Made by a program: the position numbers and the translations under genes. From Nanogingivalis sp963517825 (lineage in GTDB: Bacteria > Patescibacteriota > Saccharimonadia > Saccharimonadales > Saccharimonadaceae), in NCBI GenBank assembly GCA_963517825.1, contig CAUQGB010000001.1, positions 186,001 through 250,000 on the forward strand: a stretch of 64,000 bases of DNA. The letters are read 5' to 3'. Of this stretch, positions 48,082-56,371 are shown in pieces (positions within the stretch are counted from its first letter, which is position 1; each line of letters starts with the position of its first letter). The notes under the pieces were generated by a model that worked only from the letters and a program-made list of their open reading frames with translations, searched no databases and was not told the DNA's origin.

Positions 48082-48726
48082 ATGAAGGAAAAACTTATAC
48101 GAATTGCACCAATTTTATTGATTATTGCAATTGCAATTCTTTCGATTATTACGGTCGTAACAATTGTTAACACATTTATTAATGGTGGAAATAGTTCAGA
48201 TCAGGTCCAACAGGCGAACAATGAAACTTCGAAAGAAGATAATTCGCCTTCAAGTAAAGAATTGTTAAGCGCTGATCAAAACCGCAGTGTTAAAATGGTG
48301 GTTCGTGGGCCGATTGTTGCACAAGAGAATTTTCGTTCTTACACGGTTGAGGTTTCACCAAAATTTCGAAAACTCACAACTTACAAAGGTTATCTTGGTG
48401 AAGTAATTAAAGAGGTTAAGCTTGACAATAATGCTGAATCTTACACACAATTCGTGAATGCTTTAAATAAAGCTAATATGATGAAAGGAACTCCTTTTAG
48501 CGGCGAGGCAGATGATTTAGCTGGCGTTTGTGCTACTGGCCATCTTTATGATTTTTCGATGCTAAAAGATGATAAAACTGAAAAACACCTCTGGACTTCA
48601 ACTTGCTCGGGTTCAAAAGGCTCACTTATTGCAAATACAAGACAATTGCAAAATTTGTTCATTGCGCAAGTTCCTGGACATGAGCAAATCGTTCGCGATC
48701 TTGGAATAAATGAAGTTAAACGATAA
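48082..48726 (+). CDS. Single-helix exported protein of unknown function
   Basis: 214 aa. N-terminal helix (about 8-30, ILLIIAIAILSIITVVTIVN) anchors an extracytoplasmic domain of about 180 residues with three cysteines or more (GVCATGHLYDF, STCSGSKG), beta-rich in style. GGAAAGG before ATG 48082. It follows rpoD by 21 bp and overlaps the HAD gene by 17 nt. Not recognised. Confidence 0.7.
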   Translation: MKEKLIRIAPILLIIAIAILSIITVVTIVNTFINGGNSSDQVQQANNETSKEDNSPSSKELLSADQNRSVKMVVRGPIVAQENFRSYTVEVSPKFRKLTTYKGYLGEVIKEVKLDNNAESYTQFVNALNKANMMKGTPFSGEADDLAGVCATGHLYDFSMLKDDKTEKHLWTSTCSGSKGSLIANTRQLQNLFIAQVPGHEQIVRDLGINEVKR

Positions 48727-49144
48727 AGTTTTAATTTTTGATTGTTTCGGAGTGCTGGTTTTTCGCCAGCCTTCTTCAAAGCATCTTTTTGAGTATGTTT
48801 GGCAAAAAGATCAAAAAATATTGAATTTTATTCTAAAAAATAAAGCTAAAGGTTCGAAAATTGGCGTTTTATCTAATGTCGCACAATATCAATTTAATCA
48901 GCTTTTTTCTAAAGAGGAGCAGGAAGAGCTCTTTGATTTCTTAGTACTCTCGGGCGAGGTTGGTTTTTCGAAACCTTCGAAAGAGATTTTCGAAATTGCA
49001 ATTGATAAAAGTGAGGCTTGTTTAAATGAAATTTACTTTTTTGATGATTCTTTGCAAAATGTTGAAGTTGCTAAGAAACTTGGAATAAACGCATTTTTAT
49101 ATCAAAATTGGAATGAATTTTCGAAAGAATTTAAGGAGGAATAA
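48710..49144 (+). CDS. Short HAD-like hydrolase lacking a cap domain
   Basis: 144 aa. HAD motifs: LIFDCFGVLVF (motif I with Asp, but Phe where the second Asp usually sits), GVLSN (motif II), GFSKPSKEIFEIAI (Lys, motif III) and FFDDSLQNVEVAKKLG (motif IV). About 60 residues shorter than typical YihX-type HADs, with almost no cap domain. Substrate unknown. The loss of the second Asp makes phosphatase activity uncertain. The stop overlaps the mutM start by one base. Confidence 0.75.
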   Translation: MKLNDKVLIFDCFGVLVFRQPSSKHLFEYVWQKDQKILNFILKNKAKGSKIGVLSNVAQYQFNQLFSKEEQEELFDFLVLSGEVGFSKPSKEIFEIAIDKSEACLNEIYFFDDSLQNVEVAKKLGINAFLYQNWNEFSKEFKEE

Positions 49145-50025
49145 TGCCAGAATTACCGGAAGTTGAAACAGTTGTAAAGGGCTTGAATCGACTAATTTTA
49201 AAAAAGAAAATTTCGAAAGTTAAACGCGATTGGCCTAAAAGTTTTCCGAATGCTGAAAGAGATGTTCAGGATTTTATGATTGGTGCTGAAATTTCGAATG
49301 TTCGCCGCCGCGGAAAAGCTATAATTATTGAACTAGAGAATGGTTGGTCGCTTGTAACGCACCTTCGAATGACAGGTCAAATGGTTTATCATGGCGAAGA
49401 AAACTGGGGCGCAGGGCATCCAAATGAGGATTTTTTGAATGATCTTCCAAATAAATCAACAAGAGTTGAGATTGATTTTGAAGATGAAACCAAATTATTT
49501 TTTAATGACCAGCGAAAATTTGGCTATATGAAACTATTACCAATACCAGAAATTGAAAATTTGCCATTTTTTCAAAAGCTTGGTCCTGAACCTCTTGAGG
49601 ATAATTTTACGGTTGAAATTTTAAAAAATCGTCTTTCGAAAAAACAAAATAGTATGATAAAACCTGCAATTTTGGAACAAAGTGTTATTGCCGGTGTTGG
49701 AAATATTTATGCTGATGAGGCTTTGTGGCGAGCAAAAATTCACCCTGAAACTAGAATTAAAGATTTTTCAAACGAAGATTTTGTGAATTTGCATGAGGCG
49801 ATTCGTTTTGTGATGAATGAATCGATTAAAAGAGGTGGATCAACCGACCGAAATTATGTTAATGCAGATGGCTCACGCGGAAATTATTTAAATTATGCCG
49901 CCGTTTATCATAAAGATGGCGAGCCTTGTAGACGCTGCGGAACAGAAATATCAAAAATTCGTGTTGGTGGTAGAGGAACACATTTTTGCACAAATTGCCA
50001 AAAAATTAAAGGTAGCGAAAACTGA
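49144..50025 (+). CDS. mutM: Formamidopyrimidine-DNA glycosylase
   Basis: 293 aa. MPELPEVETVVKGLNRLI at the start (Pro1 nucleophile and Glu2 after Met removal), KLGPEPLEDNFTVEIL, the helix-two-turn-helix VIAGVGNIYADEALWRAKI, and a C-terminal zinc finger CRRCG ... THFCTNCQ. It removes 8-oxoguanine and Fapy bases and cuts the strand. AAGGAGGA before ATG. The UGA stop overlaps the holA start, which shows UGA is a stop codon here. Confidence 0.96.
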   Translation: MPELPEVETVVKGLNRLILKKKISKVKRDWPKSFPNAERDVQDFMIGAEISNVRRRGKAIIIELENGWSLVTHLRMTGQMVYHGEENWGAGHPNEDFLNDLPNKSTRVEIDFEDETKLFFNDQRKFGYMKLLPIPEIENLPFFQKLGPEPLEDNFTVEILKNRLSKKQNSMIKPAILEQSVIAGVGNIYADEALWRAKIHPETRIKDFSNEDFVNLHEAIRFVMNESIKRGGSTDRNYVNADGSRGNYLNYAAVYHKDGEPCRRCGTEISKIRVGGRGTHFCTNCQKIKGSEN

Positions 50026-50981
50026 TGATTGGTGGAAAAACAACAATTCTTTATGGTGATAATTCTTATGAACGCACTGCTCAGCTCGCTAAAATGAAGA
50101 TTGATGCTGAAAGATCTAGTTTTGAAATTCAAAAAAGTAACTCTGACGAGCTTTCGAAGAGTGATTTTTTGAGTTTAATTTGTGGCGTTAGTTTGTTATC
50201 TGAAAAACGTTTTGTTTATATCCGAAATTTGAGCGAAAACTCAGAAATTTGGCAGAATTTATCTGAAATTTTACCAAGAATTTCAACCGATGTTCATCTT
50301 TGTTTAATTGAAGATAAAATTGATAAGCGCTCAGTTGTTTATAAGGCGATTTCGAAAATTGTTGAATTATATGAATTTAAGAATTTAACTGCAAGAGATT
50401 CGAAAAATTTGGCAGAGTTTGCACGACTTTTTGCAAAAAAACAAGGTTTGTCGCTTGATAATAAAACGGCGAGTTTTTTGATTTCTTGGGTTGGTGTTGA
50501 TGAATGGCGAATACGTGACGCAATCAAAAAAATAGCGTTAATTGGCGAGGCTAATGAACAAAATATTCTTGAATTTGTTCCGCAAAATATTGAGAGCAAT
50601 GCATTTGCAATTATCGAAATGATGTTTTTGGGTGATATTTTGAAGTTGCAAGAAGAGTTTTCGAAATTAAAAATTACAGATGGCGAAGATGGAGCTTTTC
50701 GCTTTTTAGGAATGATTTCAACACAAATTTTTAATTTAGCAGCTTTAAAAATCGGTAAAAATATTGGGAAAGCTACGGCAGAAATTGCTAAAGAAATCGG
50801 TGCGAATACTTGGGCTTTAGGAAAAATGGAGAATTTTGTGCAAAATCTGAGTGAAAGCCAACTTGCTGAGATTGTTTCAAAATTCACGCAGGTAGATGAA
50901 ATTATTAAAACTGAAAGTATTGATCCTTGGAATTTAGTTGAGTCAACAATTCTTGAAATTGCTAGCAAATTAAAGAGTTAA
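50025..50981 (+). CDS. holA: DNA polymerase III delta subunit
   Basis: 318 aa. Typical weakly conserved HolA: TTILYGDNSYERTAQLAKMK at the start, LLSEKRFVYIRNLSE, AAA-like fold without ATP motifs, ISWVGVDEWRIRDAIKKIAL and a C-terminal collar (FRFLGMISTQIFNLAALKIG). It opens the sliding clamp within the clamp loader. Start overlaps the mutM stop. Confidence 0.85.
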   Translation: MIGGKTTILYGDNSYERTAQLAKMKIDAERSSFEIQKSNSDELSKSDFLSLICGVSLLSEKRFVYIRNLSENSEIWQNLSEILPRISTDVHLCLIEDKIDKRSVVYKAISKIVELYEFKNLTARDSKNLAEFARLFAKKQGLSLDNKTASFLISWVGVDEWRIRDAIKKIALIGEANEQNILEFVPQNIESNAFAIIEMMFLGDILKLQEEFSKLKITDGEDGAFRFLGMISTQIFNLAALKIGKNIGKATAEIAKEIGANTWALGKMENFVQNLSESQLAEIVSKFTQVDEIIKTESIDPWNLVESTILEIASKLKS

Positions 50982-51010
50982 AAATAGTTTTCGAAAAAAC
51001 ATTTTTGTGA

Positions 51011-51016
51011 TATAAT
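51011..51016 (+). promoter_or_regulatory. -10 box of ftsK
   Basis: TATAAT, 11 nt before ATG 51028; the RNA start falls about 5 nt before the ATG. No good -35 box. Confidence 0.5.
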
Positions 51017-51027
51017 ATAAATTGATT

Positions 51028-53292
51028 ATGGCTAAAAAACAAGTAAAATCAACAAAAGGTAAATCTAAAAAAGTTTCAGCTCCAAAACAAAGTGTTTTGC
51101 CAGCTGGTTTTTGGGCACAGGTTGGCGCAGTCATTTTGATTGCTTTTTCACTTTTTCTTGTTTTAAGCTGGTTTGGCGCTGGCGGTTCAGCATTGGTTGC
51201 AATTCATAAAGTACTTCTTGGGCTTATGGGCTGGGCAACTTTCTTTTTGCCCGCAGTTCTAATTTTTATTGCTGTTGAAATCTTTCGTGACGAGCAAAAT
51301 AGATTTCCAATTTTAAACACTTTTGGGTTAATTCTAATTTTAATTTGGCTAAGTGGATTTTTTGGTCTATTTAAAACTTCGGCTGGTATTCATTATGGAG
51401 GTTGGAGCGGAGAAGTTTCGAATAAAATTATGCTAGCAATGGTTAATTCAATGGTGGCAGCAATTATTTATCTTTTGTTAATTTCAATTACGCTTCTTTC
51501 GATTTTACGAGTTTCACCAATCGTGGTGATTAAAAAGATTGGAGAAATGCTTAAAACTAGCGATTTTGCCAATGAATCTAAAAATGCCAAGGTTTTCGAA
51601 AAAGCTAAAGAATCAATGCTATTGAAAAAAGTTAACGATTCTGCTGAAGAAAAACCAGAAATTAAACTAAATGCTGGCGTTGCGGTATTAGACAAAAAAT
51701 CACAAGAAAAAGATGAGCCAAAAGAGAAAAAAGGCTTGATGCGAATTTCAAAGAAGCTGGAGAAGGTTTCGAAAGAAGAAACCAAAAAACCAGAAAATAC
51801 TGGGCATATTTTTGATGATTCGAAATGGAAAGTGCCAGATTTTAGTTTACTTGAGCAATCGCAAGCTCCTGCTGATGCTGGTGATGTTGAGCAAAATGCA
51901 CGCACAATTAAGAATACTTTGAGTGAATTTAATATTGAAGTTGAAATGGAAGCCGCAAATATTGGCCCAAGAGTAACTCAATATACTTTAGTTCCGCAAA
52001 GTGGCGTTAAATTAAGCAGAATTGAAAATCTTAGTGATAACATCGCTCTAAATTTGGCGGCTGAAGCGATTCGCGTTGAAGCTCCAATTCCAGGAAAACG
52101 TGCAGTTGGTATTGAAATTCCAAATCTGAAGTCGGCCGATGTGCGGCTTTATAGTGTTTTAGATTCGAAGGAGTGGAAAAACTCACACGACCCGCTAACT
52201 TTTGCAATAGGTAAAGATATTTCTGGTCATCCAGTTGTTGGAAATTTGGCAAAAATGCCACATCTTTTGATTGCTGGTCAAACTGGTTCAGGAAAATCCG
52301 TAATGATGAACGCACTTTTAACGAGTTTACTTTATCGCCATTCACCAAGCGAATTGAAGTTAATTATGGTTGATCCAAAAGTTGTAGAAATGACCGCTTA
52401 TGAAGATATTCCACACCTTTTAACGCCAATTATTAATGATTCTGAAAAAGCACTCTCAGCTCTTCGCTGGGCAGTGAACGAAATGGAGCGGCGCTATCGT
52501 GTTTTAGCTGATGAAAAAATTAAAGAAATCAAGAGCTATAATAAGCATGTAATTTCGAAAAACGAAAAAATTAAGAAGAACACATCAGAAGGGGAAGAGC
52601 CAAAACTTCTTGAGCCTTTGCCATATATCGTAATTGTGGTTGATGAGCTTGCTGACTTGATGATGGCAGCATCAAAAGATGTTGAAGCTATGATTGTGCG
52701 AATTGCCCAAAAAGCACGCGCAGTTGGAATTCATCTTGTTCTTGCAACTCAAAAACCAGTTGTTAGCGTTGTTACAGGATTAATTAAAGGTAATGTACCA
52801 AGCCGTATTGCGTTTAAGGTTGCTGCAAATGGCGATTCTCGAACGATTCTTGACCGTGGTGGCGCTGAAAAACTTCTTGGTTATGGTGATATGCTTTTCT
52901 ATATGAATGGAGCTTCTAATTTGAAGCGTGTTCAGGGTGCTTGGGTAACTGATGAGGAGGTATTACGAGTGACTAATTTTATTCGTTCTCAAGGACCTCC
53001 ACAATATAATGATGAAGTTATTTCTCAACCAGTTCAAATGTCGAGCTCGATGGGGGGAGTTGTAATGAATGGCGGAAGTTCTTCAGCTGACGAAACCTTC
53101 GAAACGGCTGCAAGAATCGTTATTGAAGCTCGAAAAGCCTCAACCAGCTACTTGCAGCGCAGGCTCGGGATTGGCTACAGTCGTGCTGCAAAATTAATTG
53201 ATGATATGGAAGAAAAAGGAATCGTTGGCCCGCCAAATGGTTCAAAGCCACGCCAAGTGCTTGTTTCTAGCTATGAAGAAATCGGTGAATAA
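51028..53292 (+). CDS. ftsK: DNA translocase FtsK/SpoIIIE
   Basis: 754 aa from ATG 51028; a TTG 6 nt upstream is less likely. Four membrane helices (about 27-165), a Lys/Glu-rich linker (about 185-270), then the alpha-beta motor with Walker A GQTGSGKSVMMNALL and Walker B IVIVVDELADLMM, and a C-terminal winged-helix gamma domain (TSYLQRRLGIGYSRAAKLID) that reads polar motifs. It pumps chromosomal DNA at the division septum. Its last codons and stop form the terminator stem. Confidence 0.96.
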   Translation: MAKKQVKSTKGKSKKVSAPKQSVLPAGFWAQVGAVILIAFSLFLVLSWFGAGGSALVAIHKVLLGLMGWATFFLPAVLIFIAVEIFRDEQNRFPILNTFGLILILIWLSGFFGLFKTSAGIHYGGWSGEVSNKIMLAMVNSMVAAIIYLLLISITLLSILRVSPIVVIKKIGEMLKTSDFANESKNAKVFEKAKESMLLKKVNDSAEEKPEIKLNAGVAVLDKKSQEKDEPKEKKGLMRISKKLEKVSKEETKKPENTGHIFDDSKWKVPDFSLLEQSQAPADAGDVEQNARTIKNTLSEFNIEVEMEAANIGPRVTQYTLVPQSGVKLSRIENLSDNIALNLAAEAIRVEAPIPGKRAVGIEIPNLKSADVRLYSVLDSKEWKNSHDPLTFAIGKDISGHPVVGNLAKMPHLLIAGQTGSGKSVMMNALLTSLLYRHSPSELKLIMVDPKVVEMTAYEDIPHLLTPIINDSEKALSALRWAVNEMERRYRVLADEKIKEIKSYNKHVISKNEKIKKNTSEGEEPKLLEPLPYIVIVVDELADLMMAASKDVEAMIVRIAQKARAVGIHLVLATQKPVVSVVTGLIKGNVPSRIAFKVAANGDSRTILDRGGAEKLLGYGDMLFYMNGASNLKRVQGAWVTDEEVLRVTNFIRSQGPPQYNDEVISQPVQMSSSMGGVVMNGGSSSADETFETAARIVIEARKASTSYLQRRLGIGYSRAAKLIDDMEEKGIVGPPNGSKPRQVLVSSYEEIGE

Positions 53293-53307
53293 TTCGCCGA
53301 TTTTTTT
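53281..53307 (+). terminator. Terminator built over the ftsK stop codon
   Basis: ATCGGTGAA-TAA-TTCGCCGAT followed by seven T. The stop codon is the loop. Confidence 0.75.
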
Positions 53308-53395
53308 GTTTTCGAAAATCTCAATATCTATTATTTTACTTTAAAATATGATAAAATGGGTTAAATATATTAACGGAGGTTTTATTTTTTAATTT

Positions 53396-55321
53396 ATGGT
53401 AAAAAAAGAAGCAAACACTGATTTGTGGGTTTACGATTTATTGAAGGAAGCTAAAATTAGTGAAAATTTTACTGCGCAAGGAAGTGATATTAAAGAAATT
53501 AACGAAGCTTTACAAACGGCTTCGAAACGTGGAACTGGAAAGGTTGGCTTTCCTGAATATGTTGGCGTAGTTAAAAATTTTTTGGTTGTGATTGAAGATA
53601 AAGCTAATACTTATAAGCACGCAAATTTTAATGAAAATGAAATTATTAGTGAAGATGTTGCTAGTATATGTGATTATGCAGTGAATGGTGCTTTGTTTTA
53701 TGGAAAACATTTGGCTAAAAATACAAGCTATTCTGAAGTTATTGCGCTTGGAATTAGCGGGAATGATAAAATCCATAAAATTACACCAATCTATATTAAT
53801 GACCGTGGAGATTATAAAATTCTTGATGAAGTTGAAACGCTAATCTCGTTTAGTGAAACAAATATTAATGAATATTATACAAAAGAAATTCTCAAAGAAA
53901 ACACCGACAAAGAAAAAGAGACTGCCGAAATTTTAAAAGATGCAAGTATTCTGCATGAAGACCTTCGAAATTACGGAAACTTAGAAGAGAAGAATAAGCC
54001 TTTGGTAGTTTCGGGGATTTTGCTAGCACTTCGAGAAATTGAACATAGGAATTTTAGTATTGAAAATCTCAACGGCGACCAACAAAAAACCGATGGGCAA
54101 AAAATATATGATGCGATTGAGGCCAATCTTGGGCGTGCTAATGTTTCACCACAAGTTAAAAAGAATAAGCTTCTAAGCCAGTTTTCAATAATTAAAGATA
54201 ATGTAAAAATTAATGAAATCAACCCAATGCTCGGTAAAACTCCACTAAAGCATTTCACTGAGTTTTTATATAATAGCATTTATCATAGTTTACTTTATAA
54301 TAACTCGGCAGAAGATTATTTGGGGCGTTTTTACGGTGAATTTATGTCTTATAGCGGTGGTGATGGACAAAACCTAGGAATAGTTTTAACACCAAAACAT
54401 ATCACTGAACTTTTTTGCGATTTACTCGAGCTAAAACCAAGTGATAAAATTCTTGACCCTTGTTGTGGAACAGCAGGATTTTTAATCGCGGCAATGCACG
54501 ATATGGTAAATCAAACTAAAGATGAAGCCGAAATTAAACATATTAAAAAACATCAACTTTTTGGAATTGAAGAACAATCTTATATGTTCACTATCGCAAC
54601 TACAAATATGATTTTGCGTGGTGATGGTAAGAGTAATTTAGAGAATGAAGATTTCTTGCTTCAAAATCCGGCACAGTTACAGCTAAAAAGCTGCAATGTT
54701 GGAATGATGAATCCACCATATTCAATGGGCTCAAAGCAAAACTCAAATCTTTATGAAATTAACTTCACTAAGCACTTGCTTGACTCTTTGGTTGAAGATG
54801 GGCGCGCCGCGGTTATTGTGCCTCAAAGCACCTTTACTGGTAAAACTAAGGATGAACAAAAAATCAAAGAAGAAATTTTTAAAAAACACACTCTTGAAGG
54901 TGTAATAACTTTAAATAAAAATACTTTTTATGGTGTTGGTACTAATCCTTGTATTGCGATTTTTACGGCGCACAATAAACACCCTAAAAACAAAGTTTGC
55001 AAATTTATTAATTTTGAAAACGATGGTTATATCGTAAGCAAACACATTGGTCTTATTGATGATGGCTCGCATAAAGATAAAAAACAGCATTTGCTTGATG
55101 TTTGGTCTGGTAAGAACCAAGCACCAACCAAGTTTTGCGTTGAAACAACTGTTGAGCCAGCCGATGAATGGTTGCACTCGTTCTATTATTTTAACGATGA
55201 AATTCCAAGCGAAGAGGATTTTCGAAAAACTATTGCCGATTATTTAACATTCGAAGTGAATATGATAACGCATGGGCGCGGATATTTATTTGTGGTTGAA
55301 AGCGAGAAGGAAGATGAGTAG
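53396..55321 (+). CDS. BcgI-like restriction-modification subunit (nuclease plus N6-adenine methyltransferase)
   Basis: 641 aa, near my memory of the BcgI A subunit (about 640 aa). N-terminal PD-(D/E)XK-like motif: P53-E54, then VVIEDKAN with Glu67/Lys69. A helical part follows, then a gamma-class methyltransferase: motif I ILDPCCGTAGFLIAA (about 352-366) and motif IV MMNPPYSMGS (about 437-446). One chain would both cut and methylate, with specificity supplied by the S units downstream; no separate hsdR is present. GGAGG (53375-53379) lies 16 nt before the ATG, unusually far. The stop overlaps S-unit A by 8 nt. Confidence 0.85.
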   Translation: MVKKEANTDLWVYDLLKEAKISENFTAQGSDIKEINEALQTASKRGTGKVGFPEYVGVVKNFLVVIEDKANTYKHANFNENEIISEDVASICDYAVNGALFYGKHLAKNTSYSEVIALGISGNDKIHKITPIYINDRGDYKILDEVETLISFSETNINEYYTKEILKENTDKEKETAEILKDASILHEDLRNYGNLEEKNKPLVVSGILLALREIEHRNFSIENLNGDQQKTDGQKIYDAIEANLGRANVSPQVKKNKLLSQFSIIKDNVKINEINPMLGKTPLKHFTEFLYNSIYHSLLYNNSAEDYLGRFYGEFMSYSGGDGQNLGIVLTPKHITELFCDLLELKPSDKILDPCCGTAGFLIAAMHDMVNQTKDEAEIKHIKKHQLFGIEEQSYMFTIATTNMILRGDGKSNLENEDFLLQNPAQLQLKSCNVGMMNPPYSMGSKQNSNLYEINFTKHLLDSLVEDGRAAVIVPQSTFTGKTKDEQKIKEEIFKKHTLEGVITLNKNTFYGVGTNPCIAIFTAHNKHPKNKVCKFINFENDGYIVSKHIGLIDDGSHKDKKQHLLDVWSGKNQAPTKFCVETTVEPADEWLHSFYYFNDEIPSEEDFRKTIADYLTFEVNMITHGRGYLFVVESEKEDE

Positions 55322-55844
55322 GTTGAGTTTGGATAATGTGGGGTGGGGTGAGTTTTATCTATCTGATATATTTGATTTTATTGAAAGAGGTAGACGTCTC
55401 AAGATTTCTGATAGAGAGGAAGGTTTAGTTCCTTTTGTTACAGCTGGTGAAAGCTTGAATGGGGTTAGTTCGTTTGTGAATAATGAAAAACACAAAATCT
55501 ATGAAAACGGTATAACTATAGACATGTTTGGAAATGCCTTTTTTCAAAAAGGAATTTTTAAATGTGATGACAATATAACTGTTCTGAAAAACCAGAAATT
55601 TAATGATGAAATTTATCTATTCTTAACTTCGAGATTGAATATTTTAAAACAGAAATACTCATATGGAAAACAGCTCAGGCCTAATAGATTATGTAGAGAT
55701 AAATTGGTTCTTCCTATTGACTCAAACGGTAACCCTAACTGGCAATTTATGGAAGACTATGTCAAACAAGAAATGCAAGCACAAAGCCAGTGCGTGGTTT
55801 CGTATTATGAAAACAAGCTCCTCAAGTTAGGGGGGGGGTACTAG
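55314..55844 (+). CDS. Specificity subunit, target-recognition unit A
   Basis: 176 aa from ATG 55314 (AAGGA upstream, 8-nt overlap with the methylase stop). A type I/BcgI-type target recognition domain: VGWGEFYLSDIFDFIERG at the start, YSYGKQLRPNRLCRDKLVLP, then DSNGNPNWQFMEDYVKQEM and a helix. Full BcgI B subunits have about 340 aa with two such units. The frame meets TAC TAG directly after a G9 tract (55830-55838), which truncates it to one unit. With G10 it would read on into unit B to give 352 aa. Confidence 0.88.
   Translation: MSRLSLDNVGWGEFYLSDIFDFIERGRRLKISDREEGLVPFVTAGESLNGVSSFVNNEKHKIYENGITIDMFGNAFFQKGIFKCDDNITVLKNQKFNDEIYLFLTSRLNILKQKYSYGKQLRPNRLCRDKLVLPIDSNGNPNWQFMEDYVKQEMQAQSQCVVSYYENKLLKLGGGY
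55830..55838 (+). repeat. Homopolymer G9 tract (phase-variation switch 1)
   Basis: Nine consecutive G (three GGG codons of unit A), followed by TAC TAG. One extra G (or two fewer) puts unit B in frame with unit A. A G9 run is rare in DNA this AT-rich. Confidence 0.9.
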
Positions 55845-56371
55845 ATTTAGAGGTTGAATGGAAAGAATTTAAGGTTAAAGATTTATTTAAAGTTAAACCT
55901 GTAAAAGGCAAGTCGATAACACACTATAAAGAAGGAGAAATCCCCTACATAACTACTTCTTCAGTAGATAACGGTTTAAATAATTTTATTGATACAGAAG
56001 ATAATATAAGTTTGAAGAAATGTATTTCTATAGACCCGATTGGAGGGAAATCATTTTTTCACGAGTATGATTTTGTGGGACGCGGAGGAGCAGGCTCAGC
56101 GATAAACTTACTGTACAACAACGCCTTAGATGAATATTCAGGATTATTTATTTGTAAAATGTTGGAAAGTAGTTCATTTTCTAAAGCCTCGTATGGAGTT
56201 CAGTTGAATGGCGATAGGTTAAAAAATTTAAAACTACTCCTTCCAACCGACAAAAACGGCAATCCAAACTGGCAATATATGAGCAACTTTATTAAAAAAC
56301 TAGAAAAAGAGAACATAGAAAAAACACTTGAGCATATATATATATATATATATGATAGCAAAGAAGCTTAA
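55838..56371 (+). CDS. Specificity subunit, target-recognition unit B (out of frame, silent as read)
   Basis: An open frame of 177 codons begins at the end of the G tract with VLDLEVEWKEFKVKDLFKV and has the same plan as unit A: IPYITTSSVDNG, ASYGVQLNGDRLKNLKLLLP, DKNGNPNWQYMSNFIKK. There is no ATG with a ribosome site near its start. In the present sequence it can be made only by fusion to A through G10 or G7, or by slippage. It ends after the (AT)10 tract at TAA 56369-56371. Codon use and motif conservation show no decay, so it is a switched-off part, not a dead pseudogene. Confidence 0.85.
   Translation, partial: VLDLEVEWKEFKVKDLFKVKPVKGKSITHYKEGEIPYITTSSVDNGLNNFIDTEDNISLKKCISIDPIGGKSFFHEYDFVGRGGAGSAINLLYNNALDEYSGLFICKMLESSSFSKASYGVQLNGDRLKNLKLLLPTDKNGNPNWQYMSNFIKKLEKENIEKTLEHIYIYIYDSKEA
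56334..56353 (+). repeat. (AT)10 dinucleotide tract (phase-variation switch 2)
   Basis: Ten AT units at the end of unit B. One more unit (AT)11, or (AT)8, would join B to C in frame; the current length ends B six codons after the tract. Confidence 0.9.

Noticed and set aside
50339..50968. Minus-strand open frame of 209 codons opposite holA
   Set aside because: Composition (Ile, Ser, Phe, Cys-rich) is that of an antisense shadow and holA is supported by operon overlap on both sides.
55845..56371. Unit B of the specificity gene as an ordinary frameshifted pseudogene
   Set aside because: The break coincides exactly with a G9 tract, the rest of the frame is intact, all family motifs are kept, and one extra G restores a normal-length product. 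Phase variation explains it better than decay.
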